A stretch of DNA of 64,000 bases from Microbotryum silenes-acaulis. Its lineage: Eukaryota; Basidiomycota; Microbotryomycetes; Microbotryales; Microbotryaceae. Location: contig QPFY01000005.1 of the NCBI GenBank assembly GCA_003665825.1, forward strand, positions 1,240,001-1,304,000, read 5' to 3'. Position numbers and translations under genes: made by a program. Under the pieces are notes generated by a model that did not search any database, had not been told where the DNA came from, and saw nothing but the letters and a program-made list of their open reading frames with translations. Shown piece after piece: positions 1 to 9,962 of this stretch (the first letter of the stretch is position 1; each line of letters opens with the position of its first letter).

Positions 1-447
1 AAGCCTCGTTTCATGCTATCGCGATCCATGTATTCAAAAAAAATCGTATAGGATTCTCTCGCTCCGGTTCCCTCCCGGTAGGCACGCCAAGGTGAGGTGT
101 AGCTTTTTTTCGTTCGTTTCCAAGAAGAGGAACCAGAAAAAAAAGGGGGGAAGAGAGAATGCTTGGAAGAGTAGTAGCGAGTTTTGTCGTTCGAGATGAG
201 AGAATTGAAAGGGGCGGGAAAACACACAAGAAACAAAGGAAGAGAAGACAAACGAGAGCATGGAGAGAACGTAAAGCATTGAAAAAAGGTATCAAAGAGG
301 AAAGAGCAAAAGACGACGAGCAAGGACTGGGGGTGGAAGAGGCATAAAATGAGGCAAAGAGAGACTGTCGTGATATGATGGTCGGCTTGAAGCAGGGCAC
401 GGACGGCCCCCGATCCCAACCCGAGCGGGGGATGTGGTCCACCCCGG
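1..447. other. 3' flank of the septin gene; no gene seen
   Basis: No credible coding region. From about 123 to 360 the plus strand is almost all purine (A/G), so the septin transcript's 3' flank would be pyrimidine-rich. Short open frames here are low-complexity and are rejected. The motif at 358-376 recurs near 4764-4785 (see findings). Confidence 0.6.
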
Positions 448-2597
448 CTAAGCCCGCAAAAAGCCCTTCTTCTTCGTCTGTGGGCCGAAAGGAAGGGCAC
501 GTCAGTACAGAAGTTTCCCCACCTACCGCAGCCTGTATTGAGAGCCTACCTTCTCGGGCGTGAGCGGTCGTCCACTTTCGAGTCGTCGCTTCTTCTCCTC
601 CAACTCGAGGCGTTGCTTCTCGAGCGCCTCTTTCATCTCGCGGTGGCGCGCGTACAGCTCCTCCTCGGATTGCTTGAGCTTGGCCTCCTTCTCGTTCACT
701 TTTTGCTGGAACACCATCTTCATCTCGGCCTCCATCTTGGCCAGCTTGGACTCATGCAGCGCGCGTTCCTCGGCCATCTTCGCCGCGGGGCTGTGAGAAA
801 AAACAACAACCAATGATCAGATTCATTGTTCCACACAACGAGAGATTCTGAGGTGTGCACCAACTCACTTGACTTCCTTGAAGACGGTCGAGTCTTGCGT
901 AACGCCCATCCCGAGCAACTTGTCGGACCGGTACTTTTCGTACAAGTGCGTGTTGGTGTGCTCTTTGAGTTCTTCCATGTGGGTGCGGATGAGCATCTGG
1001 CGCAGCTTGACAAAGTCGCAGTGGTCCTCGTTGTCGACCTCGATTGTCCCCCAGGGGTAGGCTCGTCCGCGCACGTTGCGGCCATCGTGAGTCGCGACGA
1101 CCGAATCGGACCCGACAACGGCGAAGGGAATCTTGCGCACGATCTCCTCGTTCTCGGCGATGGTCTCGTCGTCCTCGCCGTCGTACTGCGGCGCTTGGTA
1201 GATTTCGATGCGGTGATGCGCAATGTCGGACAGGATGCGCGCCTTGAACTGCATCACCTCGTCGTCGGTCATGGTGTCGGCCTTGGCGATGATGGGGATG
1301 AGGTTGACCTTGGTGTGCAGTCTTCGCATGAACTCGACGTCGACCGGCTTGAGCGAATGCCCGGTCGGCTCAATAAAGTAGAGGCACGCGTGGATGCGGT
1401 TGTCGACGAGCTTGTTGCGGTTGACGCGGTTCTCCTGTTCGAGGTAGGCGTCGAAGCGAGCCTCGATGTTGTCGAGGATGGGTTTCCACCTTGGGGTCGG
1501 ACATGGGATCGTCAGCTTTAACACGATCACGTGCTCGGATCCCATCGGATGACTTGTAAACTAACCCGTCCTCGTTGTTGATAAAGTCACCGTAGCCGGG
1601 GGTATCGACGACCGTCAGCCTCAATCGAACGCCATTCTCCTCAATGTCTGCAGTGAGAGCAGTGTTTCATCAGCTTGGTGTCCTGCCCTGATCAGAAGGC
1701 AATCTCGTACCGGCGGTGATGCTCTCGATGGCAACGGTCTTTGGTCGTTCGTGGTGGGGTGCGGGCACGGATTTTTTGGCGTAGAGCGAGGTATCGAACA
1801 AGGTGTTGATCAGGGTCGACTTGCCCAAGCCGGATTCACCTGAAGGGGGGACAAGGTGGAGAAGGGGTCAGTGCTCAACGTGATCTGTTTGCTGGGTTTT
1901 CGGCCCGAGATCTAGGCGCGCTTTCGAGGACAGGGCCGAAGGGGTGCGCACTCACCAACTACCATGGTCGTAAAGTGGAAGCCTGCACGGGGTCGGTTTC
2001 GGAGATTGAAGCCATGGGGGTCGGGTCCGAGGTGTCAGTCAGGAACAAAGGGGCCAGACCACTAGCGACGGGGAGGGGTACACTACCTTTTCGTACGGAT
2101 TTGCGGTGTACCTGATTCGGCAAGTTGGCAACTGCGAGCGTGGTGAGGTATCCATGGCCACGGATTGCGTGAGAGTGAAGATAGGGTCAGATTAGGGATC
2201 AGGAAGGGTCCCAGCGCGAGTCGCGTCGTGTCAGCCCAGCTGCGGGGGGGCGACTGAGGGTGACGAGGGGGCGATGGGGGGGGGGCGAGGGACCACGGGG
2301 GGACGGTGCCTAAGAGTAGTGGCTCCTGGGACTGACATCCGACGTATCCTGCGAGCTTCTTCTTGACGACATTGGTGGCCGCTGTGGCAGCTGTTTGGTG
2401 GTGGTGGTCGTAGCGGCGGTGATTGAGGGTGACGCAAGGGGAGTCGGGTGGTGCGCACGTGTAAATGCGAGACGGCGGTTGCCGAGTTGAGGTGTGGTGC
2501 AAGAGATGAGCAGAGTCAGTATCCTTAGCCTGATGTGCCTGTACAAGACTCGCGATCACTTTGCGGACTGACCTTGGTGGGCGTACTCGTCAGACAT
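448..2597 (-). CDS. CDC3: Septin, Cdc3/Spn1/AspB group
   Basis: GTP-binding septin that assembles into filaments at the bud neck or division site. Start at 2597-2595 (short exon MSDEYAHQG), followed by several introns. Visible elements in order: the polybasic stretch [16 protein letters not shown], the P-loop GESGLGKS (about 1840), the switch DTPGYGDF (about 1600), the G4 motif AKAD (about 1285), the septin unique element around 900-1000, and a C-terminal coiled coil ([19 protein letters not shown], 560-780). The reading TPEK followed by a GT donor at 549-548 joins a separate 30-nt last exon (448-477) encoding TKKKGFLRA and stop; without it the frame runs to a less typical end at 523. The N-terminal motif and C-terminal coil match the Cdc3 subgroup better than Cdc10, Cdc11 or Cdc12. 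Septin identity is firm; the subgroup is inferred. Confidence 0.88.
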
Positions 2598-3063
2598 CTG
2601 GCCCGGGCTCAGAGGCAAGAGGAGCGCGTAGTCGAGCAGTGGTCACACCGGGAGGTCGCGCAGAGACAGGCGGGAGGGGGAGGGGGAGAAGCGTGGTCCT
2701 TTCTAGAGGAGTGGGAGGTCCGGCTGTAGGGAGGTCGGACGAGTGGTGCGCACGGCGAGGGTGGGTGGGGAGGTGGGGAGGTGGGTCGGGGTGGTGCGGC
2801 GTGCCCACTGCAACTGAGTGAGGCCCACCAAGGCAGACACTGTTAGGCAGACCAAGGCACTCAAGACACTTTAGGCACACATCACGCGCATCAACGCGCG
2901 GTCAAAGCGCACGCGCGGTAACTGTTAATTGCCTCATCACCACCCCCCGCTCAGCGGGATATAATAGGTCCGGGTCTAATGCCAATTGTCGAGTAGTCCC
3001 CCTCCGCCTCTCTCTGTCCCACCAAAACCCCACTGCTGCTCACCAAGGTGTGATCCTGCTACG
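2598..3063. promoter_or_regulatory. Divergent promoter region, septin / U2A'
   Basis: The 466-base gap between two divergent starts should carry both promoters. A TATA-like stretch (ATATAATA) lies at 2959-2966, about 100 bases upstream of the U2A' start. G-rich and C-rich low-complexity sequence fills much of 2680-2800. No other element recognised. Confidence 0.4.
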
Positions 3064-4317
3064 ATGCGGTGAGTAGCCACCACAAACATCACAGTATACC
3101 TATTCCACACACTGACAAAGCTAGATCAACCCCTCCGCCAACGTGCCAACGTGCCGCCGTGTAATCCGGTCGCACGCTGCTGCTCAGTCTCGATGCGGAT
3201 CTGATACAACGGACACCGACCTATCTGAACCCGCTCAAGGACCGGGAACTCGACTTGCGAGGTCAGTTCAGTACTGAACCCAGTCGAGTTCAATCTCATT
3301 GACGAGCTGCATGCTGATTGATCCCTTCGCTCTCCCACACTCTTTTGCCCATCCTCCCATTCACCCCACAACACCCCACAACAGGTCACAACATTGCCGC
3401 GATCGAGAACCTTGGTGTGACCAAAGACGGCATCGACTCGCTCGACCTCACCGACAACTCGATCACGTCCCTGTCCAACTTTCCCCTGCTCCGTCGTCTC
3501 CAACACGTCCACATCTCCAACAACCCGATCCGCACCCTCTCCCCCTCCATCACCACCTCCCTGCCCAACCTCTGCTCACTCGTCATCAGGAACGGTAGCT
3601 TGCCGACTGAGGCCTTGGCCAGCGTCGGGAGCGTACTGGCGCGGTGTCGAAAGTTGGAGATGCTCGTACTCAAAGGGAACCCGCTCGAACAAGCGCAGTA
3701 CTACAAGGAGTGGATCGTATTCTCGTGCAAGGGCTTGCGATCCCTCGATTTCGAGAGAGTCAAGGAACAGGTCCGTTTCCGCATTCGCATTCCATTCGCA
3801 AGCTTGCTTTCCCGCGCCGAATCCTAGTAGCTCATCGTGATCATCTGTCGAGCACAGGATCGGACTCGAGCTTTATCCCTATTCCAAACCGCTTCGGGTC
3901 AACCCACACCCCTCCAATCGACCTTCCTCGACGCCGCCGCATCCAACTCGGCCGCTTCGGCGCCTTCGCTCGTGCGCACCAACGGCACCACAACAGAAGG
4001 AGCGGCCAAGACGTTCGAACCCGGAGTCGAAGCCTCGGTCGTGCCGAACACTAAGAACGCGGGCAGGTTGTTGACGAAGGAAGAAAAGGATCGAGTCAGG
4101 ACGGCGATCGAGCGCGCCGAGAGCGTCGATGAGATTAGGAGGTTGCAGAGGATGTTGGCGCAAGGGTTTGTGTGAGTTGGGAACCCCGAGCCGGCGCCGG
4201 CCGCCGGGGAGCGATACGGGCGGTGATAGCGAACTGACTGCTGGGTGTTTGTTATGATGCAGACCTACGGAGAAGGACCTGAAGAACCTGCAACGAAAAA
4301 CGGCGGGAGCGGCATGA
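3064..4317 (+). CDS. LEA1: U2 snRNP protein A' (Lea1), leucine-rich repeat
   Basis: Component of the U2 snRNP that binds U2B'' and U2 snRNA stem-loop IV in pre-mRNA splicing. Exons read as 3064-3068, 3188-3261, 3385-3770, 3858-4171 and a last exon from about 4262 to the stop at 4315-4317; phases agree at every junction. The first exon is only five bases (ATGCG) and joins to give MRLDADLIQRTPTYLNPLKD, the usual U2A' N-terminus. Then follow ELDLRG, AAIENLG, leucine-rich repeats (SLDLTDNSI, HVHISNNPI, MLVLKGNPL), the LRR cap RSLDFERVK, and a C-terminal helix (TKEEKDRVRTAIERAESV) typical of the family. The gene ends with PTEKDLKNLQRKTAGAA. Confidence 0.93.
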
Positions 4318-4906
4318 TCTTTCCAGTCGCTCTCGTTCAGCTTGGAGGAAGCGCACTGAGGCGAGGATTGCGGGAAGGGACCGAGCTGATGAAGGCAGTG
4401 GAGAAGAGAGGTTGGGGCAACGACGAGTGTCGGTCGCTCGTCACCCTTGAAATCAAAAGTGTATCATCTCGAAACTCCAGCCAGCGATCCGGGCGAGTCG
4501 TCAGAACATGTTCCGGCGCGATGCACTCGCCGAATCACGCGACTCAAGATCCAAATGAACAGGGTCATGATCATTCCGTGAGGGACGTCACGAGAAAACG
4601 AGCCTAACGACAGAAGCAATCGTTAGGATAAAGAAAAGAGAGCGAAGAAGTAACCCATCAAGGGCAACTGAACTGCATATGAAGAATCAAATAAGGGTAG
4701 GGACAAGACGGAAATGAAAAGAGTAGAACGGCTACAATGCTATGAGGGAGACTCGTTGTGGCACAGAGAGACTGTCGTCGTGATAGAGGGTCGTTAGGAA
4801 CTCATAGATATGGAACAGGGGTCGTTGTAATAGGGTAACTAAGGAAAGAAGGGGGGAGAAAGCGCACAGCGCCTTCCCGAAGGAATTCTTAGTCGATCGA
4901 CTGAAA
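4318..4906. other. Intergenic, convergent 3' flanks
   Basis: Between the stops of the U2A' gene (+) and the RlpA-like gene (-). Purine-rich on the plus strand from about 4610 to 4860. Contains the second copy of the AGAGAGACTGTCGT motif near 4765-4778. No gene seen; an open frame 4245-4607 overlaps the last U2A' exon in another frame and is rejected. Confidence 0.5.
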
Positions 4907-6101
4907 TTAATCGAGGTACTTCCATTTGATGCTGAGCGGACAAGATGACAAGAGAGGTGAGTGCGGTTGTCATCAAAGCCCGACTGTGAAGGTAGAGGTC
5001 GATGACTTACTCGATGACACCCGTAGCTTGTTCGGCGATTTGGTCAAACGCGCCGGTGCTCAAGTCGAGACTGTTGTAGTTGGCGCAACCGGGGCAAGCC
5101 TGTGATAGCAATCGAAGGAACATCAGTCATCGCCTTGAATGTTCAAATCTCGTCCACTTCAAACTCACATCCGCAACCGTAGCAACCACACTCTTGCCAT
5201 TCGCCACATTAACGACCTGCACCTTTCTCCCACAATCCGGTGCATCATTCGAGCCCGTCCCATACCTCGCCAACGCCAAGGCGACGATAGGATCCGAATC
5301 GGCATGTATCTTGCCGCATGCGCCGTAGGCACCGTATTGGTAGAAGAAGGTGCCTTTTCCGCCTGTGGTGTAGGTGCCTGTGATGGCGTTGAGGTTGACA
5401 CCGCTTGCTCCAGTTTTAGAGGCGGCGGCGGCGGTCGTGGGTTTGGAAGCGGCGGTCGTGGTGATTTCTTGATCGTCGTCAGGATCATCGTCCGAATCGC
5501 AATCATCGTCATCGTCATCATCCGACGACGATCCGGGCGCCGGGGTAGCCGGAGCAGGAGTCGTCGGCTTCTTGACCGCCAGATGGACAGGGGCGATCGT
5601 CGGCGTCGGCTCGGGAGAGGTCGTAGTCTTTGCAACAGAGGAAGTCGCAGCGGCCGTGGCATCGTCCCATGTGATGGCGTTGTCAACACATTTCGTACCA
5701 GCTAAACGAAGATCAAGCTCAGATCAGTAAGCTGACCCTGAAAAGAGAAGGGTTGACTACGAATTGTACTGACCCGCAACCGACCCCATATCCGTACACC
5801 AATCCCCATCGCAAAGTGCGAACGAGTAAGCCGTCAAGCATTTCAACGTCGCTTCGGTAGCGCGATTCAACCTCTTGGGACCACTCTTTGGAGCTCGATT
5901 ACGGCGATCCATCTTGCGCAAGGAACGAGGGCGGGTTTGAGAGGCCGAGCCTGAAGTAGATCCGTAAGTTCGGAGATCGCGGTTGATGATGCGGGGGTCG
6001 ATGAAGTCGGAGGAGGGGGAGGGGTGGGCGGAGAGGAGGGGGGCTTGGAGGAGGAGGGAGAGGGTGAGAGTGAAGGCCGTGAGGAACTGGAGGGAAGGCA
6101 T
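4907..6101 (-). CDS. Secreted RlpA-like double-psi beta-barrel protein with Asp-rich linker
   Basis: Start chosen at 6101 because MPSLQFLTAFTLTLSLLLQA is a clear signal peptide; an upstream in-frame start would bury it. The N-terminal part is basic and has Cys residues (LKCLTAYSFALCDGDWCTDM). After an intron comes a Thr/Pro/Ala-rich stretch containing a run of Asp with one Cys (SSDDDDDDDCDSDDD). Then follows the barrel: ITGTYTTGGKGTFFYQYGAY, GACGKIHADSDPIVALA, DCGRKVQVVNVANGKS, VATVADACPGCANYNSLDLS, AFDQIAEQATGVI. The final short exon (IKWKYLD, stop 4907-4909) completes a typical fungal RlpA/barwin/expansin-like end. Homologues are small secreted wall or host-interface proteins; no enzyme activity is established from sequence. 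Family call is strong, function is unknown. Confidence 0.85.
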
Positions 6102-6819
6102 AGTAGAGCCGCTCGAAAAGGTTGGAAGGAGGGTGGTGGGGCGTGCGAAAGTTTGAGCGCGGCTCGACTTGGGCTTGATGACTGGGATGGGGTGGACACA
6201 AAAGCGGAAGAGCACGGCTGTACAATTCCAAACAACACAGAAAAGAATCGATCAGTACCCTGTCCCGAATATCGCGTCTGGACACGACGTGGGATCGACA
6301 CGGATCCCGAATCAGAACTTCGCGCGTTGCGACGGGACCTCCTGTGATGCACACACGCGCGGGAGCGCGATCTTGGGCTTGGCGTTGCGCAGTCGAGACC
6401 GAGAGAACTTGCGCACTGACCTCTTTGCTGAAGGACTTAGGGTGCAAAGAATAGGAAGGAGGGGAGAATGACCAACGAAACCGGTTCGTGCGAATGGACG
6501 TGAGGATGGAAGAGAGGGAAGAGAGGGAAGAGATGAGAGAGAGAGCTGAGGACCGGTCCAGGAAAGTGATCGCAATTACCCCGACGACGCGTGAAATGGA
6601 GATCGTGAACGCGTAGAGGCGCGTGCGCGCGTTGGACGTGACCGCGTGACCGGCGCCTGGCGAGCTCTTGGAATCGGAGCCCCAGCCTCCAAAGCTTGGT
6701 GGCCTAGGGAAACCTTGGCTCTTCGGATATTCTCTAGGTATTGCGCACTCTCGACACACGAAATTTGCAGCTGCCAAAATAATGGCAATATACAGCTGAG
6801 CAATTTGTGAATCGCACTT
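6102..6819. other. Intergenic, upstream of the RlpA-like gene
   Basis: Holds the RlpA-like promoter and the 3' flank of the ThuA-like gene. Contains a GA-rich repeat (about 6505-6548). Long open frames on both strands here have low-complexity Ser/Pro/Arg content and no splice logic, and were rejected. Confidence 0.4.
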
Positions 6820-8261
6820 TCAATATTTCCATACGGTCATCCCTAACAGTCCAGCTCCGACGAGTAACAAAGTCGGCGTGAAGAACATCCCAACCCCATC
6901 AATGATGGTGCGCACACCACTCGAGGCAGCGCTTGTTGTAGTAGCTGCAGGAGAGGACGCAGCCCTACTACTCTCCGTCACTGATCTCGACGTCGAGCTC
7001 GCGCCGCTTGATGTTCCCGCGGGCGCCGAAGTCAAGGTCGCTGTAGGACTCGATCCCGACGTCGCACTCATGGTCGCATTCGAGCTTGCGACATTCGCCA
7101 GAGACCACCTTATCCCTTCGAGAATATGACTCTGGAAATCTTGCCTTTCCCACGTCGAGCTCTCATGCCCCAAGCTGGTCATCCACATCCTCCCCGTCAT
7201 CGTCTTGACGCCGTTCGAAACCGTACCATTCTCCAAATCCACAGGGGTGTCTCGATACCATGCGATCGGGTGGGGTGTACCTTGGTAGTTGGGTCGCGTA
7301 CCGGCTTTGGGGTCTGAGTAGGTCGAGTTGTCAACAATAAGGAGGACGGTTGCGTTGACGGAGCGCGGGTCGGTCGTGAAAGAATAGACTTCTTCGTATA
7401 GCTGTGGATATCCGGCCACGTTAGCTTTGCTCCATGACCTTGTCGTATTGACGCAAGATCAACCTACGTTGAGTCGATTGGGAAGCATGTTGATTGTTGG
7501 GTGCGAGACGAGTTTTGTGAAAGTCTGGCGACAGGAGCAGAAGTCTCTTCAGAAGTCAGCTTTGTATCGTTCCGGGGGAGCAGTCAGAGAAAACTCACAG
7601 CGTTACTAATGTCGGGATGATAGTCGAACCTGAACCAGGAAGTTGGATGAATGCTATGTCAGTATCCCCAAGCCATCTGCTGCTACCGCAGCATGTCCAA
7701 AGAGCATGCTCGTTTGTCGACTGACTAACTACCGATGGCCACTCCAAACTCGGGCATCCTGAAAAGGCATGCCGTCCCCGCATGAAAGGCCAACAAGTTC
7801 CCCCCACCTTGCAACCATTGCACAAACGCGACTTTGCCACTATCCGTCAAAACCTCGGGATCGCCGGTTCCTAGTCCTTCGGAATTACTGAGGAAGGCGA
7901 TGGCCGAAAAAGGGGCTAGTCCGGCTTGGGTAAACAACTTTTGGTCTTTGGAGAAGGTGGCGGTGAATAGGGTTGGGTTCGAGGTGGAGAGGTTGGTGAT
8001 GACGGAGATGGCCGTTGGGATACTAGTGTTGATGAGAGGTCCAGTAGGTCGGAAAAATTTGTGCCGAGAACATCAGGAGTTAGTCAGCCATATATTCGAG
8101 AGCAGAGCCTTGACTCATTAAGCATGTACGTACGACTCGTGGTAATAATCGAGTGTCAGATAGAAGACGAGAAGTCGGGGGGTTGCGGCCGTGACAGACA
8201 GACTGGCACCTCCGAGGAGCACGAGTCCGATCGCGACGAGCTTCACGAGGCGAGATGTCAT
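6820..8261 (-). CDS. Secreted ThuA-like protein with C-terminal membrane or GPI anchor
   Basis: Start at 8261 gives MTSRLVKLVAIGLVLLGGAS, a signal peptide; an in-frame start at 8315 would precede it with polar residues. The mature part begins TPRLLVFYLTLDYYHES, the usual opening strand of the ThuA (trehalose-utilisation-like, glutamine-amidotransferase fold) family. It continues through PEVLTDSGKVAFVQWLQGGG, LLAFHAGTACL and FDYHPD to GRMWMTSLGHESSTW and HILEGIRWSLAN, the hallmark C-terminal block. A Ser/Thr-rich stalk (about 6890-7060) leads to a hydrophobic C-terminus (FFTPTLLLVGAGLLGMTVWK) suited to a transmembrane or GPI signal. Several short introns are needed between 7420 and 8150. ThuA members are usually predicted sugar-related hydrolases; the substrate here is unknown. 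Confidence 0.82.
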
Positions 8262-8768
8262 CTGGGCAACGCGACCTGAGACAGCATCAGCTTGCGATCC
8301 TACGAGACGGTGCACGGTCGGATACTAGCATACCGTGTGACTCCCGGCACCGCCTTCGCTATCCGGCTGATGCGCCTGAGATCTGTCGTCACTATGGACC
8401 CAATGGAGACTCGGCCTCCGTGACTCGGGGTTTCGAGAGTGCTGCGGGTCTATTGAGACGCGTGGTAACGTAGACACTGGAAGAATAAACCAGAGTTTTC
8501 CGATGTGGTAGCGCTACTTGACGTCTAGCGGTGTGTTGAAGTGGATGTGCAGGAGAGCAGCAAGATGCGAGTTAAATGTTGATTGAGCTTAGTGGTTCCG
8601 ATTCGGTTTCTTATTCAAAGCGCGAGATCGCTAAATCGCAAATCGCGTCGCGCCGAGTCGAGGGCCGAAGCGCGACGGCGATTGACTTGGGGTTCCCTTC
8701 TCCCCTGCAGTACACTTCTCATCGCGACTCATGACTCGCAACAGTATCCACAGGACCATCCGGCTCCG
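8262..8768. promoter_or_regulatory. Divergent promoter region, ThuA-like / hydrolase
   Basis: 507 bases between divergent starts. Near 8716-8736 there are two overlapping GACTC-containing heptamers (CGACTCATGACTCG) resembling bZIP (Gcn4/AP-1) half-sites. This is suggestive only. Confidence 0.3.
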
Positions 8769-9657
8769 ATGAGCACCTCTAGGACCTACCCTTACACGGA
8801 GGAAGCGTACGCCACCCTCCCCGGGTCCAGCCATTCTACCGACAGCAGCCCCACATCATCACAGCCGTCTTCACTTCTAAGCTACGCACTCACACACCCC
8901 ACCTCGGATCCACCAACCCGTTTAGCTCTCCTCGCTCATCCATGGGGTCGATTGGGAGGGAGAAAGGATGATCATGTCGTCGTTGGGGTGATGAACGCTC
9001 TGGTCAAGGAAGGGTATGCGGTCTGTCGGTATGATGCGAGAGGCGCCGGAGGCAGTGTGGGTGTGGGCGCTACTTGGACGTGAGTGCATCCGGTCAACAG
9101 AAATCACAATGTGATCCAAACAATGTATCTACGAGCTGACATCCCCCTCTTCCCCTCCCTCCAACAGCGGACTAGCCGAAATCGCCGATTTTTCGCACCT
9201 CGTCCAGACCGTTCTCCTACCCCTCCTACCCCCCCATCACCCCTCCTCAATCCCTGTCGACCTCCTCCTCATCGGCTATTCCTACGGATCCCTAGCAGCT
9301 TCCTCAGCACCCCCGCTTACAGAGATCCCGCAAGGTCTCACCCTCCGTACCCGCGCGATCCTCATTTCGTACCCTTGTTCGGCCCTCTCCTTTCTTACGT
9401 TCTTCAAATCCTCTCAATACACCCAAACCTTGTTCGAGTCGATCCAAAAACATAAAAGACCTACCTTGGTCATCTGGGGTACGAGGGATCAATTCACGGC
9501 TGTGGGCAAGTACGAAGCCTGGTTCAAGCGCATCGAGGAGGCGGATTTGGATCGGCTTACGGAAGGGGTTCAGGTGGAGGGGGCGGATCATTTTTGGACG
9601 CAACAGGAGGATAAGCAGATACTGATTCAGTCTATTGTAGAGTGGGTGAGGCGGTGA
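8769..9657 (+). CDS. Alpha/beta hydrolase-fold protein
   Basis: Two exons. The first begins MSTSRTYPYTEEAYATLPGS and carries the opening beta strand, the oxyanion region ALLAHPWGRLGG and the CRYDARGAGGS turn. A GT donor near 9079 is spliced to an acceptor near 9168, continuing TGLAEIADFSHLVQTVL. The nucleophile elbow is GYSYGS (Ser), the acid is in LVIWGTRDQF (Asp) and the base in GADHFW (His), so a full Ser-Asp-His triad is visible. This matches the small alpha/beta hydrolase family related to bacterial YfhR/BAAT-like proteins. The substrate cannot be named. An upstream in-frame Met at 8583 would add an Arg-rich segment; the 8769 start sits closer to the conserved part. Confidence 0.85.
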
Positions 9658-9962
9658 AGAGCTAGTACACCCAAGAGAGCTTCTGGGGCACGTGTGGGGT
9701 GAGGTCATCGAGCGAGCAACTCTCTCATGATTAAAATTCTTAGGGCACGTCGCGCGTCTCGGGAACGGTGGTTGTATTCGTACTACATACACATTCGGAT
9801 TCAAATGAAAACGAAAACTTCGTCCCAATACCCAATGGCGTTGCTACGCTAGGTTTAACCTACAATAGCCTGCCACCACTCCCTCGCGTCCCTGCTTCTC
9901 CTCTGACAACATTCTCCTTCTTAATCCCTTCCTATTCCCATTGATCACGCGCGTGAGAGTAT

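Noticed and set aside
826..1521. 231-codon plus-strand frame
   Set aside because: Antisense to the septin GTPase domain.
5899..6777. 292-codon minus-strand frame upstream of the RlpA-like gene
   Set aside because: It reads the signal-peptide exon in the wrong frame and has low-complexity Ser/Pro content.
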